A stretch of 64,000 nucleotides of DNA from Pomphorhynchus laevis. Taxonomy: Eukaryota > Acanthocephala > Palaeacanthocephala > Echinorhynchida > Pomphorhynchidae. Made by a program: the position numbers and the translations under genes. The stretch is from positions 1 to 64,000 of the forward strand of contig WNNJ02000778.1 of assembly GCA_012934845.2 (NCBI GenBank), written 5' to 3'. Each line of letters opens with the position of its first letter. Position 1 is the stretch's first letter. The notes beneath the pieces are model-generated. The model was not told the DNA's origin and made no database searches. It worked only from the letters and a program-made list of their open reading frames with translations. This document shows positions 33,111 to 45,730 of the stretch, one piece after another.

Positions 33111-34760
33111 ACATAAATGCTTTAGTTTAATTGCTGAATCCACTGTTGAATTGATTCGATTCCTTTCTCAATAGAAATTGAAGTATATAATGATTCGATG
33201 TCAATGCTTAGCAAGATAGATTCTGTTGGAATCGAGTGCTTGTGGGATTCAAATTTGCTAAGCTAAGATTCAAGTCTATCTTGCTTAGCATTGACATCGA
33301 ATCATTATATACTTTAATTTCTATTGAGAAAGGAATCGAATCGATTCAATAGTTGATTCAGGAATCAAACTATAGCATTTCAGAACAACGAAAAGTGATA
33401 GAATTGCTTAAACTAGTACTGACGTCTAATACATTTACATTCGAAGAGAAATGTTAAAACAGATTATTGGTACAACAATGGGATCACCTGTTGCACCAGT
33501 TTTCGCTGGACTCTATGTTGCACGAATAGAGGAAAAATTCTTCTCAACGTATTCACACAAACCGTATATATTGTGGCGATACATTGATGACAAATTTGTC
33601 GTATGGACGCATGGGGAAGATAACTTAGCCTTGATGTTGTATGAACTAAACAAAGCGAGCGAGCTACATTTCACGCACGATCGAGTCAACCCGTTGCCAT
33701 TTCTGGATACTAAAATCTAAAAGACAAGGATGGTAGAATACAAACACAAATGTTTCGCAAATTCGACAACACAGGGAACTTAATTCATTCGGATATTTTT
33801 ATTCCAATTAAGACGAAAAGACTAATTATTAAAAATGAATTCATATCTGTCAGAAAGATAAGTTCAACGAACAACTCTTATGAAAATGCAAGTAAACAGT
33901 TATTATCAGAATTCAAAGACCTCGGGTACACCAGCAATGCAATAAAGAGACGACAATTTATTGTAAATCGAATTAATCGCAATACATTGCTAAAATCCAA
34001 GAAACCGACAGACGTTTGCAATATCGAGAATACCTACTTTCAAAGGTTTGAGTATCATCCGGCATTAATGAATAAAAGATGTGAGAACAACTTTGGAAAA
34101 GATCACATGAGATAAAGATGGAAACATACGAATGTCATTGTTCGCATTTAAAAGTAACCGAACGCTGCAGCAGATAATATGTCATGCGAATACTTTATCG
34201 GATGGTAGCAAGCAATGTGGAAAGAAACGATGCAAGTGTTGCCAGGAAATGAAAGATACGAAAACAATCAAAAGTAATATGACAGGATTGCACTATAAGA
34301 TCCATGGAAACAACGATTGCAAATCCAAAGGTAACATATACATTTGATCCTGCAAAATGTGCCCACCCCAATATGTGGGACAAACTGGCCTGGAAATGCA
34401 TATTCGGGCACTTAATCGACTGTCAGATATACGTAATTAACGAGCCAACAACTATGGGGAGGTTAATCATTGCATACACAATGAAGCACACGTAATGACA
34501 ACGGCAATCATAGAATCTGGCATTAAAGATACGGCGAAAAGCAAACAACGTGAACTACATTGGATTGGGCAACTGTGCATTGGCATGCAACTAAATAAAG
34601 AACATTTTTACAAATTTGTATAGAAAATTAGCAATCTTCTTTCAGATCCAGAAGCGCATGCAGCAACTATAGTATCAGCAGCCACTCATATATTCTTTCA
34701 CTGACGAAGAAAGAAAAAGTCGAAAGTTTTAAAAATAGTGCTCAGTTGTTTGGATGTTGT
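33111..34760 (+). mobile_element. Canonical Penelope-like element (RT then GIY-YIG), truncated
   Basis: The RT starts within the arm at about 33270 (ILLSIDIESLYTLISIEKGI). It continues at 33451-33720 with IIGTTMGSPVAPVFAGLYVA and the catalytic LWRYIDDKFVVW, ending LPFLDTKI, then the thumb region at 33750-34115. The nuclease is C-terminal: a CGKKRCKCC cluster, then NIYI and CKMCPPQYVGQTGLEMHIRA at about 34325-34410, and KQRELHWIGQL near 34540. At least three stops or frame changes interrupt it (one TGA lies inside the GIY-YIG motif), so it is not functional. The layout matches Poseidon/Neptune-type Penelope elements and differs from the Naiad order elsewhere in the window. The 5' end is an inverted duplication (33117-33235 against 33268-33378). 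Confidence 0.85.
33117..33378. repeat. Inverted duplication at the 5' end of the Penelope element
   Basis: About 33130-33235 is the reverse complement of 33268-33372 (shared words include TCAATAGAAATTGAAGTATA, GATTCGATGTCAATGCT and AGCAAGATAGA). The right arm is in the element's sense orientation, and the left arm is the flipped piece. Such 5' inversions are known for Penelope-like elements and for LINEs after twin priming. Confidence 0.85.
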
Positions 34761-35029
34761 CTTTTTGGAGATTTTGAGAACATTGATTACATTGATTATA
34801 TTATATGTGAGGAATTGATGGTGTCTTTACAGTTATCACAAACGCAGTCGAAACGCACCCTAACCACTTCATCCGATTGACGATGACTGCTGGGTGGTTG
34901 GGAGCGTCTCGGTGTGATACATTAGACTGATGGAGCTGATGATCGAAGTCCATTTATTTAGCAGCATATTGATTTAAAATCAATCGTAGCCAGTTTTGGC
35001 TCCTGCACCACAGTTTCAAGCGATTTTTC
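34761..35029. other. Unannotated spacer
   Basis: Between the Penelope element and the family E copy. A short imperfect inverted pair (ACCCTAACCAC and GGTGGTTGGGA) lies at about 34857-34902. Confidence 0.4.
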
Positions 35030-36105
35030 GCACTTCCAATTTATATGTAATTCGACCAGGAGAAATTCACAAGAACCGTGACCTCCTTGATTGTATTTTA
35101 GGCAGTGGTTTTGGCATGATTCTTGGTGACTTTAACAATAAAACTGGTCGTTGAATTAAAGCAGAACGTCGCGGAGCCACTAACCACAATACTTTATCTT
35201 CATTGCACAACAACTAATTCTCTCTTTAAAATCCTACTGCTACTCAAGAAATGGCTGCTTAAGGCCTTGTATTCATCAGTAGCGCTAACAAGTGACCACC
35301 TCGCACGATATACTTCGCTGGCGGTTGGCACGACCTACTGTGTTGGCAGTTGGAAGATGCCCTTCTGGAAAAGTGGTTCTACTTGGATTTAATCAGTATA
35401 GCGTTCTTTCAGGCGGCTATTGAACTCCCGTGTTGTAGGAAATGCGAGTTTTACCAGGATTTAATTCCTACCTATCTTCGCAAGCTACAGGGATACTTTA
35501 GACTACCTATAAAGGTCGTATTTTCAATTCGACTTTGACAAAATTCAAGGTCCAATCAAAACTGTTCACCTTCCCAATATCTCTGTTTCCTTCCAACAAT
35601 CTCTCTCGAACGAATATTTGAGTTCTATGTATAGACTCCAACTGAGCAGAGATAAGGCTAACATTGCTCGCCTTAATCCATCTCAGTCTTCTGCTTGAAA
35701 GGTTTTCAATAAAGAAGTTTGTTAGCTGGAAAGAGTGAGAACCGGGCTGGATTAGTAACATAGGTCTTGGTAAATTTTGGAAAAGTCACTATCCCATCAC
35801 AATTATTAAGCCACTCTTTATCATCAACCAATCCCTACCCAGGGCGATTTCAGGAGTAAGAATCTTTCGGTTACGAATATCCTCAACTCTTGGGTTCCGT
35901 TTCCGGGAACCTCCAAAACCCAATCGCCCACTCGCATCTGTCAGCTTTTGACGAATTGCTAGAGAAAGGAAGTCTTTATCACTCTAATTTTACCCTCACC
36001 ATCTGATATTGATGGCATTAACATTAGCCGTCGACTATTTTTCCAAAGAAAAAACGGATTGCTTTCCTAAAGATCTCCGGCCCATTTCGATATTGATTTC
36101 AATTG
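35030..36105 (+). mobile_element. Family E LINE, middle part (copy E3), decayed
   Basis: It aligns with 46000-47030. From about 35080 it encodes the endonuclease end (LLDCILGSGFGMILGDFNNK). At 35350-35538 it resembles LEKWFYLDLISIAFFQAAIE and TYLRKLQGYFRLPIK, and further downstream it approaches the RT start. Many stops and shifts are present. Both ends are missing. Confidence 0.75.
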
Positions 36106-36681
36106 TAAGAACTACTTTATTTTATTAGGTGCATGTTTATTAGTTATTGAGAAAATCTTTTATTATTTACCGCCAGTCTGTCCCACATGCATTGATCCAC
36201 TTTGAACGCATTTACATACGTAAACCTACCTTTGCTTGTACAAATATAATCACATATGATATTATTGTCTATATCAGCGTAAGATTTCTTAAATTGTTTA
36301 GCTCTTAGCATTGCAATGCTGCATTTGCATCTCCTATCTCATCAAGGTTTGCGTGACCCTGACAAATAATATTTAATTGATATCAGTAGCATTTACCAAA
36401 ATGATATTTTAAATGATATTTTAAATTGTATTACCATTCTTGTGTCGAACAAACACTATTGATTGTCAAACGTCTAATTAATCAAAGTACAGCTTATATG
36501 CTTATTAATATTATAGACCATCCACTTTCGAATACAATGTATTATCGTATTATTGTTAGGACTTAACTTTGTTCCAACACCTGTTGAATTTAATTGGATA
36601 AAATTTCAACAGGCTCAGATTCATGTCGAGAAATTTTTCTTAAATATACTGGACGAGGAAAATTCTGTACCGAAATTATGT
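36106..36681. other. Unannotated AT-rich stretch
   Basis: No supported gene. A short near-palindrome, CAACACCTGTTGAATTT with AAATTTCAACAGG, lies at about 36572-36612. Confidence 0.4.
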
Positions 36682-36822
36682 TTGAAGTAAAGTATCTTCA
36701 TCTAACTACCACGAAAATCATTCGATATTGTCATCTGTTGTTTCGACTGTTCAATATATAAGGATTTAAACAATTACTTCTAATGAATCAGTAAGACGTC
36801 GGTGACTGAATTAGTTGATGTG
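36682..36822. repeat. 141-bp direct repeat flanking the gypsy element (left)
   Basis: TTGAAGTAAAGTATCTTCAT ... GAATTAGTTGATGTG is identical to 40872-41012. It lies directly against the 5' LTR here but 7 bases beyond the 3' LTR on the other side, so it is much too long to be an ordinary target duplication. It may be part of the element's own terminal sequence. Confidence 0.9.
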
Positions 36823-36906
36823 TGTAATGATACTTACCTTTTGACTTGTTATTCTAGATGTATTAGAATAAAGCCTATTCTTCTCTGTTTGAATTTACTC
36901 GGTACA
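36823..36906 (+). repeat. 5' LTR of the gypsy element
   Basis: Starts TGTAATGATACTTACC and ends CTCGGTACA, identical to 40781-40864. At 84 bp it is very short for an LTR. Just inside the element, TTTATTCTAATACA (about 36908-36921) is the reverse complement of TGTATTAGAATAAA within the LTR, and it occupies the place where the primer-binding site normally lies. Confidence 0.85.
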
Positions 36907-39900
36907 ATTTATTCTAATACACTGTTACCATGGACAAGATCTTGAAGCCAAACATCTTGGAATTGCATCCTGATGACACGAATGCCGAGCGCACCTGGAG
37001 ACATTGGCTCATACGTTTCAAGACATTCATTTCGTCCTTGGAGTCACCGTCCGATAGTGACAAATTTCACATTTTAACGAACCTGGTTTCAGCGGAGGTT
37101 TACGACCTTTTTCGAGAAACGGAAACTTACGAAAACGCGTTATCGACGTTATCTACTACGTACGTCAAATCGAAAACGGATTTGTTTCTGCGACATCAAT
37201 TGCGTAATCAGCGCCAATCGTCCAACCAAACAATCGATCAATTCATAAGGCATATCGAATCTCTGGGTCGTGAATGTCCATTCGAGGCTGTAACAGCTCA
37301 AAATCATCGAGATTTATTTTTACGCGACACGTTCGTCGCAGGAATCAACTCACCGATAATTCGGCAACGCCTGCTTGAAGCTGCGGTACACAATAAAGCC
37401 AAGGCGTACGAGCTTGCACGAACTTTGGAAGACGCGCATACTCAAGCAAGCCATTTCACAGAACAATCAAACTTAAATATGGGTTGTGAATCGATGACCA
37501 TAAATGAACTACATGAAAATATACAAGAAGAACTTCCTTGTCAAATACAATGTAACTCGGTAGAACGTCACAAATGCTACTTTTGTCGAGATACAATTCA
37601 CAAACGAGATCGATGTCCTGCTAAGAATATCACTTGTCGTACTTGCGGGAAGTTGGGTCATTTCGCACGGGTGTGTAAATCCAAACGACAAATTTCAACA
37701 GGTGTCCATTCCGTGCTAGGTAGCACTTCTTTCTTTCAAGATTCTGCCGCGACGCTACCAACAATTCAAATTTGTATAAAAGGGGTTTCGTTAAATGCGT
37801 TGATTGATACAGGTAGTGCACTCAATTTGATAAGACCTGATATTTCCACTTTGTGCAAACTGACATCGAACCCCTCAACTATACGTGTGTCTATGGCGAA
37901 CACCGCATTCTCGACTAAACTACGACAATTCGTGGTAGCGGATATATCAGCTGATGGCAGACCTTACAAGAATATAAAATTCCATATTTTTGTCGTCTTT
38001 ATGTTCGGATGTTATACTTGGCCGGCCATTCCTTTCAAGACACACTTCGTTACTTATGAAATTCAACGGTTCCGAGCCTTGTTTTACAATTGGAGCTGCA
38101 GAAGCTTTGACAGTTGAATCTCCTCAGCTATTCAAATTTCTGGACGAATCCATCCATCCTATCGCAACAAAATCTCGTAGAAGAAATCCGTACGATGAAA
38201 AGTTCATTGACAGCCAAATCAAACAACTATTATCCGACGAAATTATCGAACCAAGTCAATCGCCCTGGCGCGCTCAAGTACTCATTGTCAATCAGAACCA
38301 AAAGAGACGGATGGTTGTTGACTATTCGGAAACTGTCAATAAATTTACTCAGCTCGACGCCTTCCCACTTCCACGAATTGATGATTTTATCAACAAATTA
38401 GCTCCATATTCCTTTTACAGTTGTCTCGATCTTAAATCAGCTTACCATCAGATTTTGATGCGCAGTGACGAGCGTCATTATACTGCTTTCGAGGCGAATG
38501 GATCCTTATATCACTTCAATCGTCTACCATTCGGTCTCACAAACGCCGTTCCTGCTTTTCAACGAGTTATCAATGGGATAATTAATAGAGAGAAGTTGAC
38601 AGACACCTACGCTTATCTGGATGATGTCGTGATCGGCGGAAGAAGTAAAGAGCAACATGACAGTAACCTGAAGCGTTTTCTAAACGTAGCCACAAAATAC
38701 AATATAACCTTGAACAATTCAAAGTGTGTGTTCGCGTCTTCGTGTATACGAATACTTGGTTACCAAATTTCTAAAGGAAAAATGTCCCCTGACCCCAATC
38801 GAGTGATTTCAGTTACTTCCCTTGAGGAACCCAAGAACGCAGCATCCTTAAAGCGTATTGTTGGTTTGTTCGCCTACTACAGTTCCTGGATTAAAGATTT
38901 CTCAAAGTTGATTCGTCCTCTAATTGATTCTCAGTCTTTCCCATTATCTCATTCTGCACTGAAAGCTTTCCATACTTTGAAGGAACGTATAGCTGAAGCC
39001 ACTTTGTCAACCATCGACTTTGAATTGTCATTCACGATAGAGACATACGCAAGTGAGCGATCGATTGGAGCTTGTTTGTCTCAAAATAGTAAGCCTGTCG
39101 CCTTCTTTTCAAGATCCCTCGACAAAAACGCGAAACGATTCACCGCCATTGAAAAGGAAGCGCTGGCTATTGTTGAAGCGTTAAGATACTGGAGACACTA
39201 TTTGTACATCCAACCATTCAAGATTATTACGGATCAGCGTTCTGTTTCATACATGTTCAGTGCTCACAACAACAAAATAAAGAACGACAAGATATTAAGA
39301 TGGCGTTTGGAGTTGTCCCAATTTAAATTTGATATCCAGTACCGAGCTGGGAAGCTCAATCATGCCGCTGACGCTCTTTCTCGCGACGCGTTCTGCAACT
39401 CTGTCTCATTCACCAATCATGATCTTCAGCATCTTCGTAAAGTCCATAGTCAATTATGCCACCCGGGAATTACTCGCCTTTGGCATTTCGTGCAAAAACG
39501 GAACCTCCCATTTTCCCTCTCGGATGTTAGGAATATTTCAAGCGAGTGCAAAAGCTGCGCTATATTGAAACCAAGATTTTTTCGTCCACCTGAGGCTAAA
39601 CTCATAAAATCAAGTATGCCATTTGAACGCTTGTCTATGGATTTTAAGGGCCCAATTCCTACAAAGAACAATAAAAGGTATTTGTTAACCGTCATTGACG
39701 AGTATAGCAGATTCCCCTTTGCCTTTCCATGTTCTGATATGACTACACATACTGTCATAGACTGTTTAACCCAGATCTTTTCAATTTTCGGTTCACCTGC
39801 TTCAATCCATTCTGATCAAGGTACGGCTTTTACCTCTAAGGAAATCCAGTCATTCCTCTCTCATCACGGGGTGGCGATTACTCATTCAAGTTCATACAAC

Positions 39901-40255
39901 CCTGCTGGCAATGGTCAAGTCGAGCGCCTTAATGGTGTACTATGGAAGGCAATATCATTGCGTTTACATGACCTCGGAAAGAAAACAGATGAGTGGCAAA
40001 GTGTATTACCACAATGTCTCAACGCTATTCGATCACTTCTGTGTACTGCCACGAACCACACACCACATGAACGACTCTTTACATTCAGCCGACGCTCTAA
40101 AAAATGGTCATGATCTTCCGTCTTGGTTATCAAACCCTGGCCCAGTCTTAATAAGACGCTTTAATAAAACGAACAAATACGAGAACCCTGTGGAAAAAGC
40201 TGAAATTGTGTACGCCAATCCCAATTTTGCTCTCGTGAAGTTACAAAACGGGAGG

Positions 40256-40356
<101 letters not shown>

Positions 40357-40780
40357 ACTCGACATTTATCCCCGTATCCCAGAGTCGACGAAAACCTCAA
40401 TATCAACTCGTCCGATGGAGACATTCCCTTTGACCTTGAAACTTTGAATTTATACGATGGCGATAAAATGTGTGATCAGGCATCAATAAATGACCATTCA
40501 ACAGTAAATAGCAATTCTCATTCACGTTCAGATAAGCGTTCTGATGAAATCACTGTCAACCCTGAAAACTTGGATGCAACGAAGTATATCGATGAGACAG
40601 TTAATCACAACGAGGAAAACGAACTATCCAGACAGGATGAATCATTTCTCTTAAATACTGATAATACGTGCCAGAGCAACTACCCTACGAGATACTTCAA
40701 TCGTTCTGAAAATGGGGAACTACGACCTCAAAGAAATCGAAGAAGTCCTGCGTACTTAAATGATTATGTCGTGGGGAGAA

Positions 40781-40864
40781 TGTAATGATACTTACCTTTT
40801 GACTTGTTATTCTAGATGTATTAGAATAAAGCCTATTCTTCTCTGTTTGAATTTACTCGGTACA
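40781..40864 (+). repeat. 3' LTR of the gypsy element
   Basis: Identical to 36823-36906 and preceded by the polypurine tract GTGGGGAGAA at 40771-40780, which fixes its left edge. Confidence 0.88.
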
Positions 40865-40871
40865 AGTAAAG

Positions 40872-41012
40872 TTGAAGTAAAGTATCTTCATCTAACTACC
40901 ACGAAAATCATTCGATATTGTCATCTGTTGTTTCGACTGTTCAATATATAAGGATTTAAACAATTACTTCTAATGAATCAGTAAGACGTCGGTGACTGAA
41001 TTAGTTGATGTG
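40872..41012. repeat. 141-bp direct repeat flanking the gypsy element (right)
   Basis: Identical to 36682-36822 and separated from the 3' LTR by AGTAAAG. Confidence 0.9.
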
Positions 41013-41363
41013 AAAGGAAAGGAAAAAATTGACTTATATTTAAGCACACGACGCTGGCAGCAGTTGACATTAATCGACAAAACATCAACAAACTACGATT
41101 GACAACGATCGACAAACATCGATCGTTGTATGAAAACGATCGAAAACGATATGAAAACGTAGTATGAAATTATTAATATGAAATTAATTCCGGATCAGGA
41201 TAAATAAAAACAAAAATTTATTTATATTTTTCATCAGTTTTCCATCGTATTTTAATGGTCAGAAAAACGTCATTTATTGTTTAATAATAAAAACGTTTTT
41301 CAACGTTATCCATAATCGGAGAAAACGTAGTATAAAATTATTAATATGAAATTAATATTAATT

Positions 41364-41601
41364 GTGGCGCGCCCAGCGCGCCACCCATGCCAGATGCGCC
41401 ACCCAATGGTGGCGCATCTGGCATGATGCGACACCATTGGGTGGCGCATCATGGGAGCACCCTATGGTGGCGCATAAATGTTGAATCCTATGCGCATATG
41501 ATTTTATGCGCCACCATAGGGAGCACCCTATGGTGGCGCATAAAATCATAAAAATCCATAGGGTGGCGCATCTGGCATGGGTGGCGCGCTGGGCGCGCCA
41601 C
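41364..41601. mobile_element. GC-rich palindromic MITE with target duplication
   Basis: 238 bp, starting GTGGCGCGCCCAGCGCGCC and ending with its reverse complement. The outer arms pair over about 45 bp, and the inside is made of further palindromes of the words GGTGGCGCAT and CACCCTATGG. It is flanked on both sides by ATTAATT (41357-41363 and 41602-41608), a 7-bp target duplication. It contrasts sharply with the A/T-rich surroundings. The open frames inside are by-products of the repeats. Superfamily is unknown. Confidence 0.88.
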
Positions 41602-41897
41602 ATTAATTATAATGTGAAATTATTTTTTAAATTATCCAAATTTATAAATAAAAATAATGTACAAATATAGTTAGACAAGTGAAATATGTTTTCATGTGAC
41701 GCATCCAGATGGAACAGGACTGTTCCCGGAGGGGTTTTCCTTGATACATGCTGCTGCGTTTCCATTCTGAATCGCCTGCGCTTATACGTTAAAGTACAAA
41801 GGTATATGCTCTCCGGTCATTATATTTTAAATTTTATAATTTAAATGTTATATTTTTATTATAATTTATTTTAGTTTCGTCAAATAACGACTTTTAG

Positions 41898-42162
41898 ATG
41901 AGTCTAATGGGTACGAAATTGAATTCGTTAACCTTTAAGGTTCTTCCATTTTGCTATCGACGTATATTCACCGCAAATTATTCTACTGCAGCATCTGGTA
42001 CTACTAGCTCTTCAACGAGTAGCACACAATTAAACGAACTGGCTAGGAAGCACGTGCCTAACTTCCCGGGTGAAGAAGAAATATTGGCTCGTTCTTGGAA
42101 CAAACCACAGTGGGAAAGGCGTGAAAGAAATGTACGAGCAAAAACAATTTTACCATCTAAAT
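41898..42162 (+). CDS. Candidate host exon with mitochondrial-type leader
   Basis: It starts at ATG 41898. The first about 45 residues are basic, hydroxylated and nearly free of acidic residues (MSLMGTKLNSLTFKVLPFCY, RRIFTANYSTAASG, then Ser/Thr-rich), like a mitochondrial presequence. A charged segment follows (ELARKHVPNFPGEEEILARS, WNKPQWERRERNVRAKTI). A donor-like GTATAG follows at 42163 and an acceptor-like TTCCTTCTCTTAG ends at 42232, giving a 70-base intron. Joining them gives only a few more codons before a stop, and without splicing the frame ends at 42194. I do not recognise the protein. Composition and leader make it the best host-gene candidate in the window, possibly one exon of a gene cut off by the repeats after 42620. 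Confidence 0.45.
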
Positions 42163-42620
42163 GTATAGACTTTTCTTATCGATTTTTATTTTAAAAATGA
42201 ATTGAAAAAGATTAATTAGTTCCTTCTCTTAGGTACAAGGGAGAAAACCTGAAATTTAAAATCAAGATACGCTAAGAAAGTTCCTAAACAGTTTAATAAT
42301 AACTACAAGAAAACGATATACGATTGTTAACGATCATGAAAACTCAACCATACAAGATTAAATATATACATTGATCTTAAAAATTTTCTGATTACATTTC
42401 TATGTTGTAGTGTTGATCTGAGCACAATTGCTCGATATCCATTTATATACAAACAGTTCTGATCCTTATTTGGTTTATATTACAATAATAATTATTAATG
42501 ACTTATCATTAGTAATCCATAGTAAGCATGAGAAAAGTATTCCATCATTCAATGACGACAATGTGGTACCTAGTATATCTAGGTGCCGCATCACCCAGGC
42601 TTCGGCAACCAGTGTATCAG

Positions 42621-43112
42621 TAATATATCAGTTTATATCAGTAAAAAACAGAAATTCAATCGTCATCAAGCAATAACAATGGGGTATATGATTGATTGTG
42701 ATGAACCATTACTGTTTCTTGTTTCGCAGCTAGTTTTCGTGTATGTAAGAATCAAATCCGCAGATAAAATAAGCATTGTAGTCATAAATGAAAACAACAT
42801 TGGAACACTAACCACTTGCGGTTACGACACGTACCGAGGTTGTATTGAGTATTGGTAGACGGACTAACTGTTCACGTTGTGACTATTTCTAACTCGTTAT
42901 CATATAAATTTTCCTTGATAAACGCTTCACGCACATCATCTAAACTACGTATGATCTCCTGCAGCAGATGCTAGTCAATTAATGAAGGATGCTCCGGAAA
43001 ATAATCAGCCGTTATGTTACAGACGATACCTAAATGTAATTTCTATACATGAAGCTAAACAAGATAGAAAATCGAACAGATAGAAATAAATAAAAATAAA
43101 TTGTTTAATAAA
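42621..43112. repeat. Segmental duplication, copy 1
   Basis: Nearly identical and in the same orientation to 61735-62215. Shared words include TATCAGTAAAAAACAGAAAT-like starts, GGTTACGACACGTACCGAGG and CAGCAGATGCTAGTCAATTA. It differs by a few substitutions and small indels. The short frame 42583-42858 is not clearly preserved as coding in the second copy. A shared A/T-rich segment also recurs at 43302-43400 and 62505-62600. Confidence 0.9.
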
Positions 43113-43119
43113 TAAAACT

Positions 43120-45360
43120 AATTAAAAAATATGCATCTATTAAATTATTTAAATAATTTTAAAGAGAGCTAATATCGTTACAAATTGTTTCGATTCTTAA
43201 AATTTCATTATATAATGTATTATGTTTTATATTATATAATAAATATTATAATTATATAATAATTATATAATAAGTATAATACTTATTATATTATGAAAAA
43301 ATTAAACTTAACTTTTATATTAACTAATATATTAACTTTTAACTAAAATTAACAGATAATCGTAAAATATAGAAAAAATTAAAATATTGTTAAAAAATGA
43401 ATTATTGAAATAATATTATTGAAGTTAAATACACATATCTTCAATATATCTAAACATTCTTGTAAATTTAATTATACCATTTTACGATATAAATTAAAAA
43501 ATAGTTTTAGTTGATGTTAATTAAATGTTCATATCTAGGTATACACCTTCTTTATCATTAATATCGGTTTTATTAAGAATAAGGCTACATTGATTAATTT
43601 GTTTACTTATTGAATAAAAATTATTGATGTTAATTTAAAGTTCATATCAAGATATATGCCTTATTTATCATCAATATTAGTTTTATTAAGAAAAGAGCTA
43701 CCTGTATAAATTGGTTCCTTTATGTAATTAAAATTATAAGAGTTAAATACACATATATCATCAATGTGTCGAAACATATATTTTATATCGTTATATAATT
43801 TAGATTAATTTTTCGAACATTTATAAACAAATTCATATTCTATAAAACTTAAAAATAAGTAAGCTATAATTGGCTACTATTACATTTCATTGAAACACCT
43901 TTTATTTAAAAAAGTTAAAATTTATTTTTATAATACTTTAATGATAAATTTTACAATTTTCTCTTTTACAATTTTATAAGTTTCTCTTTTTTCTATTTTA
44001 CGATTTTCTGTTTAATTCCACTTTTATAGTACAGTAATTTAACTAATGTATCTATTAAATTATTTAAATGATTTTGAAGAGAGCTAATATCGTTACAAAT
44101 TGTTGCAATTCTTAAAATTTCATTATTTAATGTATTATATTTTATATTATATGGTATGCATGAATGCTCATGCAAAAATATGTTTATTGTAAATTTAAAT
44201 ATGTCATCTTTACGATATAAATTAAAAGTATTTTTAATTGATGTTAATTTAATGCTCATATCTAGATATATACTTTCTTTATCATTAATATTGGTTTTAT
44301 TAAGAATGAGGATACCTGGATAAATTTGTTCACTAATTGAATAAAAATTATTAGAATTAAATACAAATATATCATCAATGTATCAAAACGTAAGTTTTAT
44401 ATCGTTATATAATTTAGATTTATTTTTTGAACATTTATGAACAAATTCATATTCTATAAAACTTAAAAATAAGTCAGCTATAATTGGCTACTATTACATT
44501 TCATTGAAACACCTTTTATTTAAAAAAGTTAAAATTTATTTTTATAATACTTTGATGATAAATTTTACAATTTTCTCTTTTACGATTTTACAAGTTTCTC
44601 TTTTTACTATTTTACGATTTTCTGTTTAATTCCACTTTTATAGTACAGTAATTTAACTAATGTATCTATTAAATTATTTAAATGATTTTGAAGAGAGCTA
44701 ATATCGTTACAAATTGCTGCAATTCTTAAAATTTCATTATTTAATGTATTATATTTTATATTATATAGTATGCATGAATGCTCATGCAAAACTGTGTTGG
44801 TTGTAAATTTAAATATGTCATCTTTACGATATAAATTAAAAGTAGTTTTAATTGATGTAGATACCTCCCATTGGAACACTTTATTTGTTTAAAAATAGAT
44901 GTCCTTTCTTTTAATACCTTACTTTTATATATCTTCTTTATCATTAATATTGGTTTTATTAAGAATGAGGCTACCCGGATAAATTTGTTCGCTTATTGAA
45001 TAAAAAATATTAGAGTTAAATACACATATATCATCAATATATCGAATGATATATTTTATATCTTTATATAATTTAGATTTATGTTTTAAACAGTTATGAA
45101 ATATTCATATTCTATAAAACTTAAAAATAAATAAGCTATAATTAGCCTACTATTACCTCCCATTGGAACACTTTTTATTTGTTTAAAAATAGATGTCATT
45201 ACTTTTAAATATATTATATTTGCTGGAGGGTTTAAGTTTTGTTAGATAGGCTTTATAGTTGATATGTGTATCGATTTCCGAATATTAGGTTAATAATTTT
45301 TTCTAACACTTCTTCAATATCATCTAAATCTAAATTTGTTTAAAGAATACTAAAATCGGA
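43120..45360 (-). mobile_element. Naiad-type fragments, tandemly repeated (copy N5)
   Basis: Antisense RT 3' fragments repeat with a spacing of about 612 bp. Compare 43855-43990 with 44467-44600, and 43993-44259 with 44607-44879, each encoding TFNLYRKDDIF and HEHSCIPYNIKYNTLNNEIL (or a near match). A further partial unit runs to about 45360 (palm motif and GGNSS region at 45040-45200, then YDFST region). No RT core is complete and stops are frequent. This subfamily (LNNLIDTLVKLLYYKSGIKQ) differs from N1-N3 (LNNLIDTYFKLGYYKNNIKQ). Confidence 0.8.
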
Positions 45361-45364
45361 TAGT

Positions 45365-45730
45365 AGATATGCCTTCTCTTTTAACATTAGAGCCTTTAGA
45401 ATCAGCGGAAGAGCTCATCTCTTTTGATAAGGCCATTGCTGTTATTAAATAACTTCGTCATGACAAGTCTTCTGAAGTAGACGAGATTCGATCTGAAGCT
45501 TTATAGTCTCTCGACGTTGCAGGCATGAAGTGTCTAGCGCAGATCTTTAAAGTTGCATAGAAGTAATAGCAGGTTCTTAGTGAGTGGCGAACTGGAGTGG
45601 TAGTGTCGATCTTTAATAAAGGTGACCGAAGAGTGCGTTATAATTATCGGGACATCACTACTCGTAGCCAAATTGGTAAGCTATTTGCTAGGATTCTTGT
45701 GTTAAAGATACTGCTTATAGTTGAGGGATA
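45365..45730 (+). mobile_element. LINE RT fragment, family G
   Basis: Translation with several stops reads AEELISFDKAIAVIK, RHDKSSEVDEIRSEAL, QVLSEWRTGVVVSIFNKGDR, and YNYRDITTRSQIGKLFARIL. These are the first RT blocks of an APE-type LINE (KSPGxDxIxxE and GxVxxIxKKGD, NYRxIxL consensus). The fragment is distinct from family E, which begins immediately after it. Confidence 0.65.

Noticed and set aside
41358-41603. 81-codon frame in the GC-rich block
   Set aside because: It is a translation of the palindromic MITE and has no independent support.
42583-42858. 91-codon frame in the segmental duplication
   Set aside because: I see no sign that the frame is preserved as coding in the second copy (61735-62215), and no protein family is recognised.
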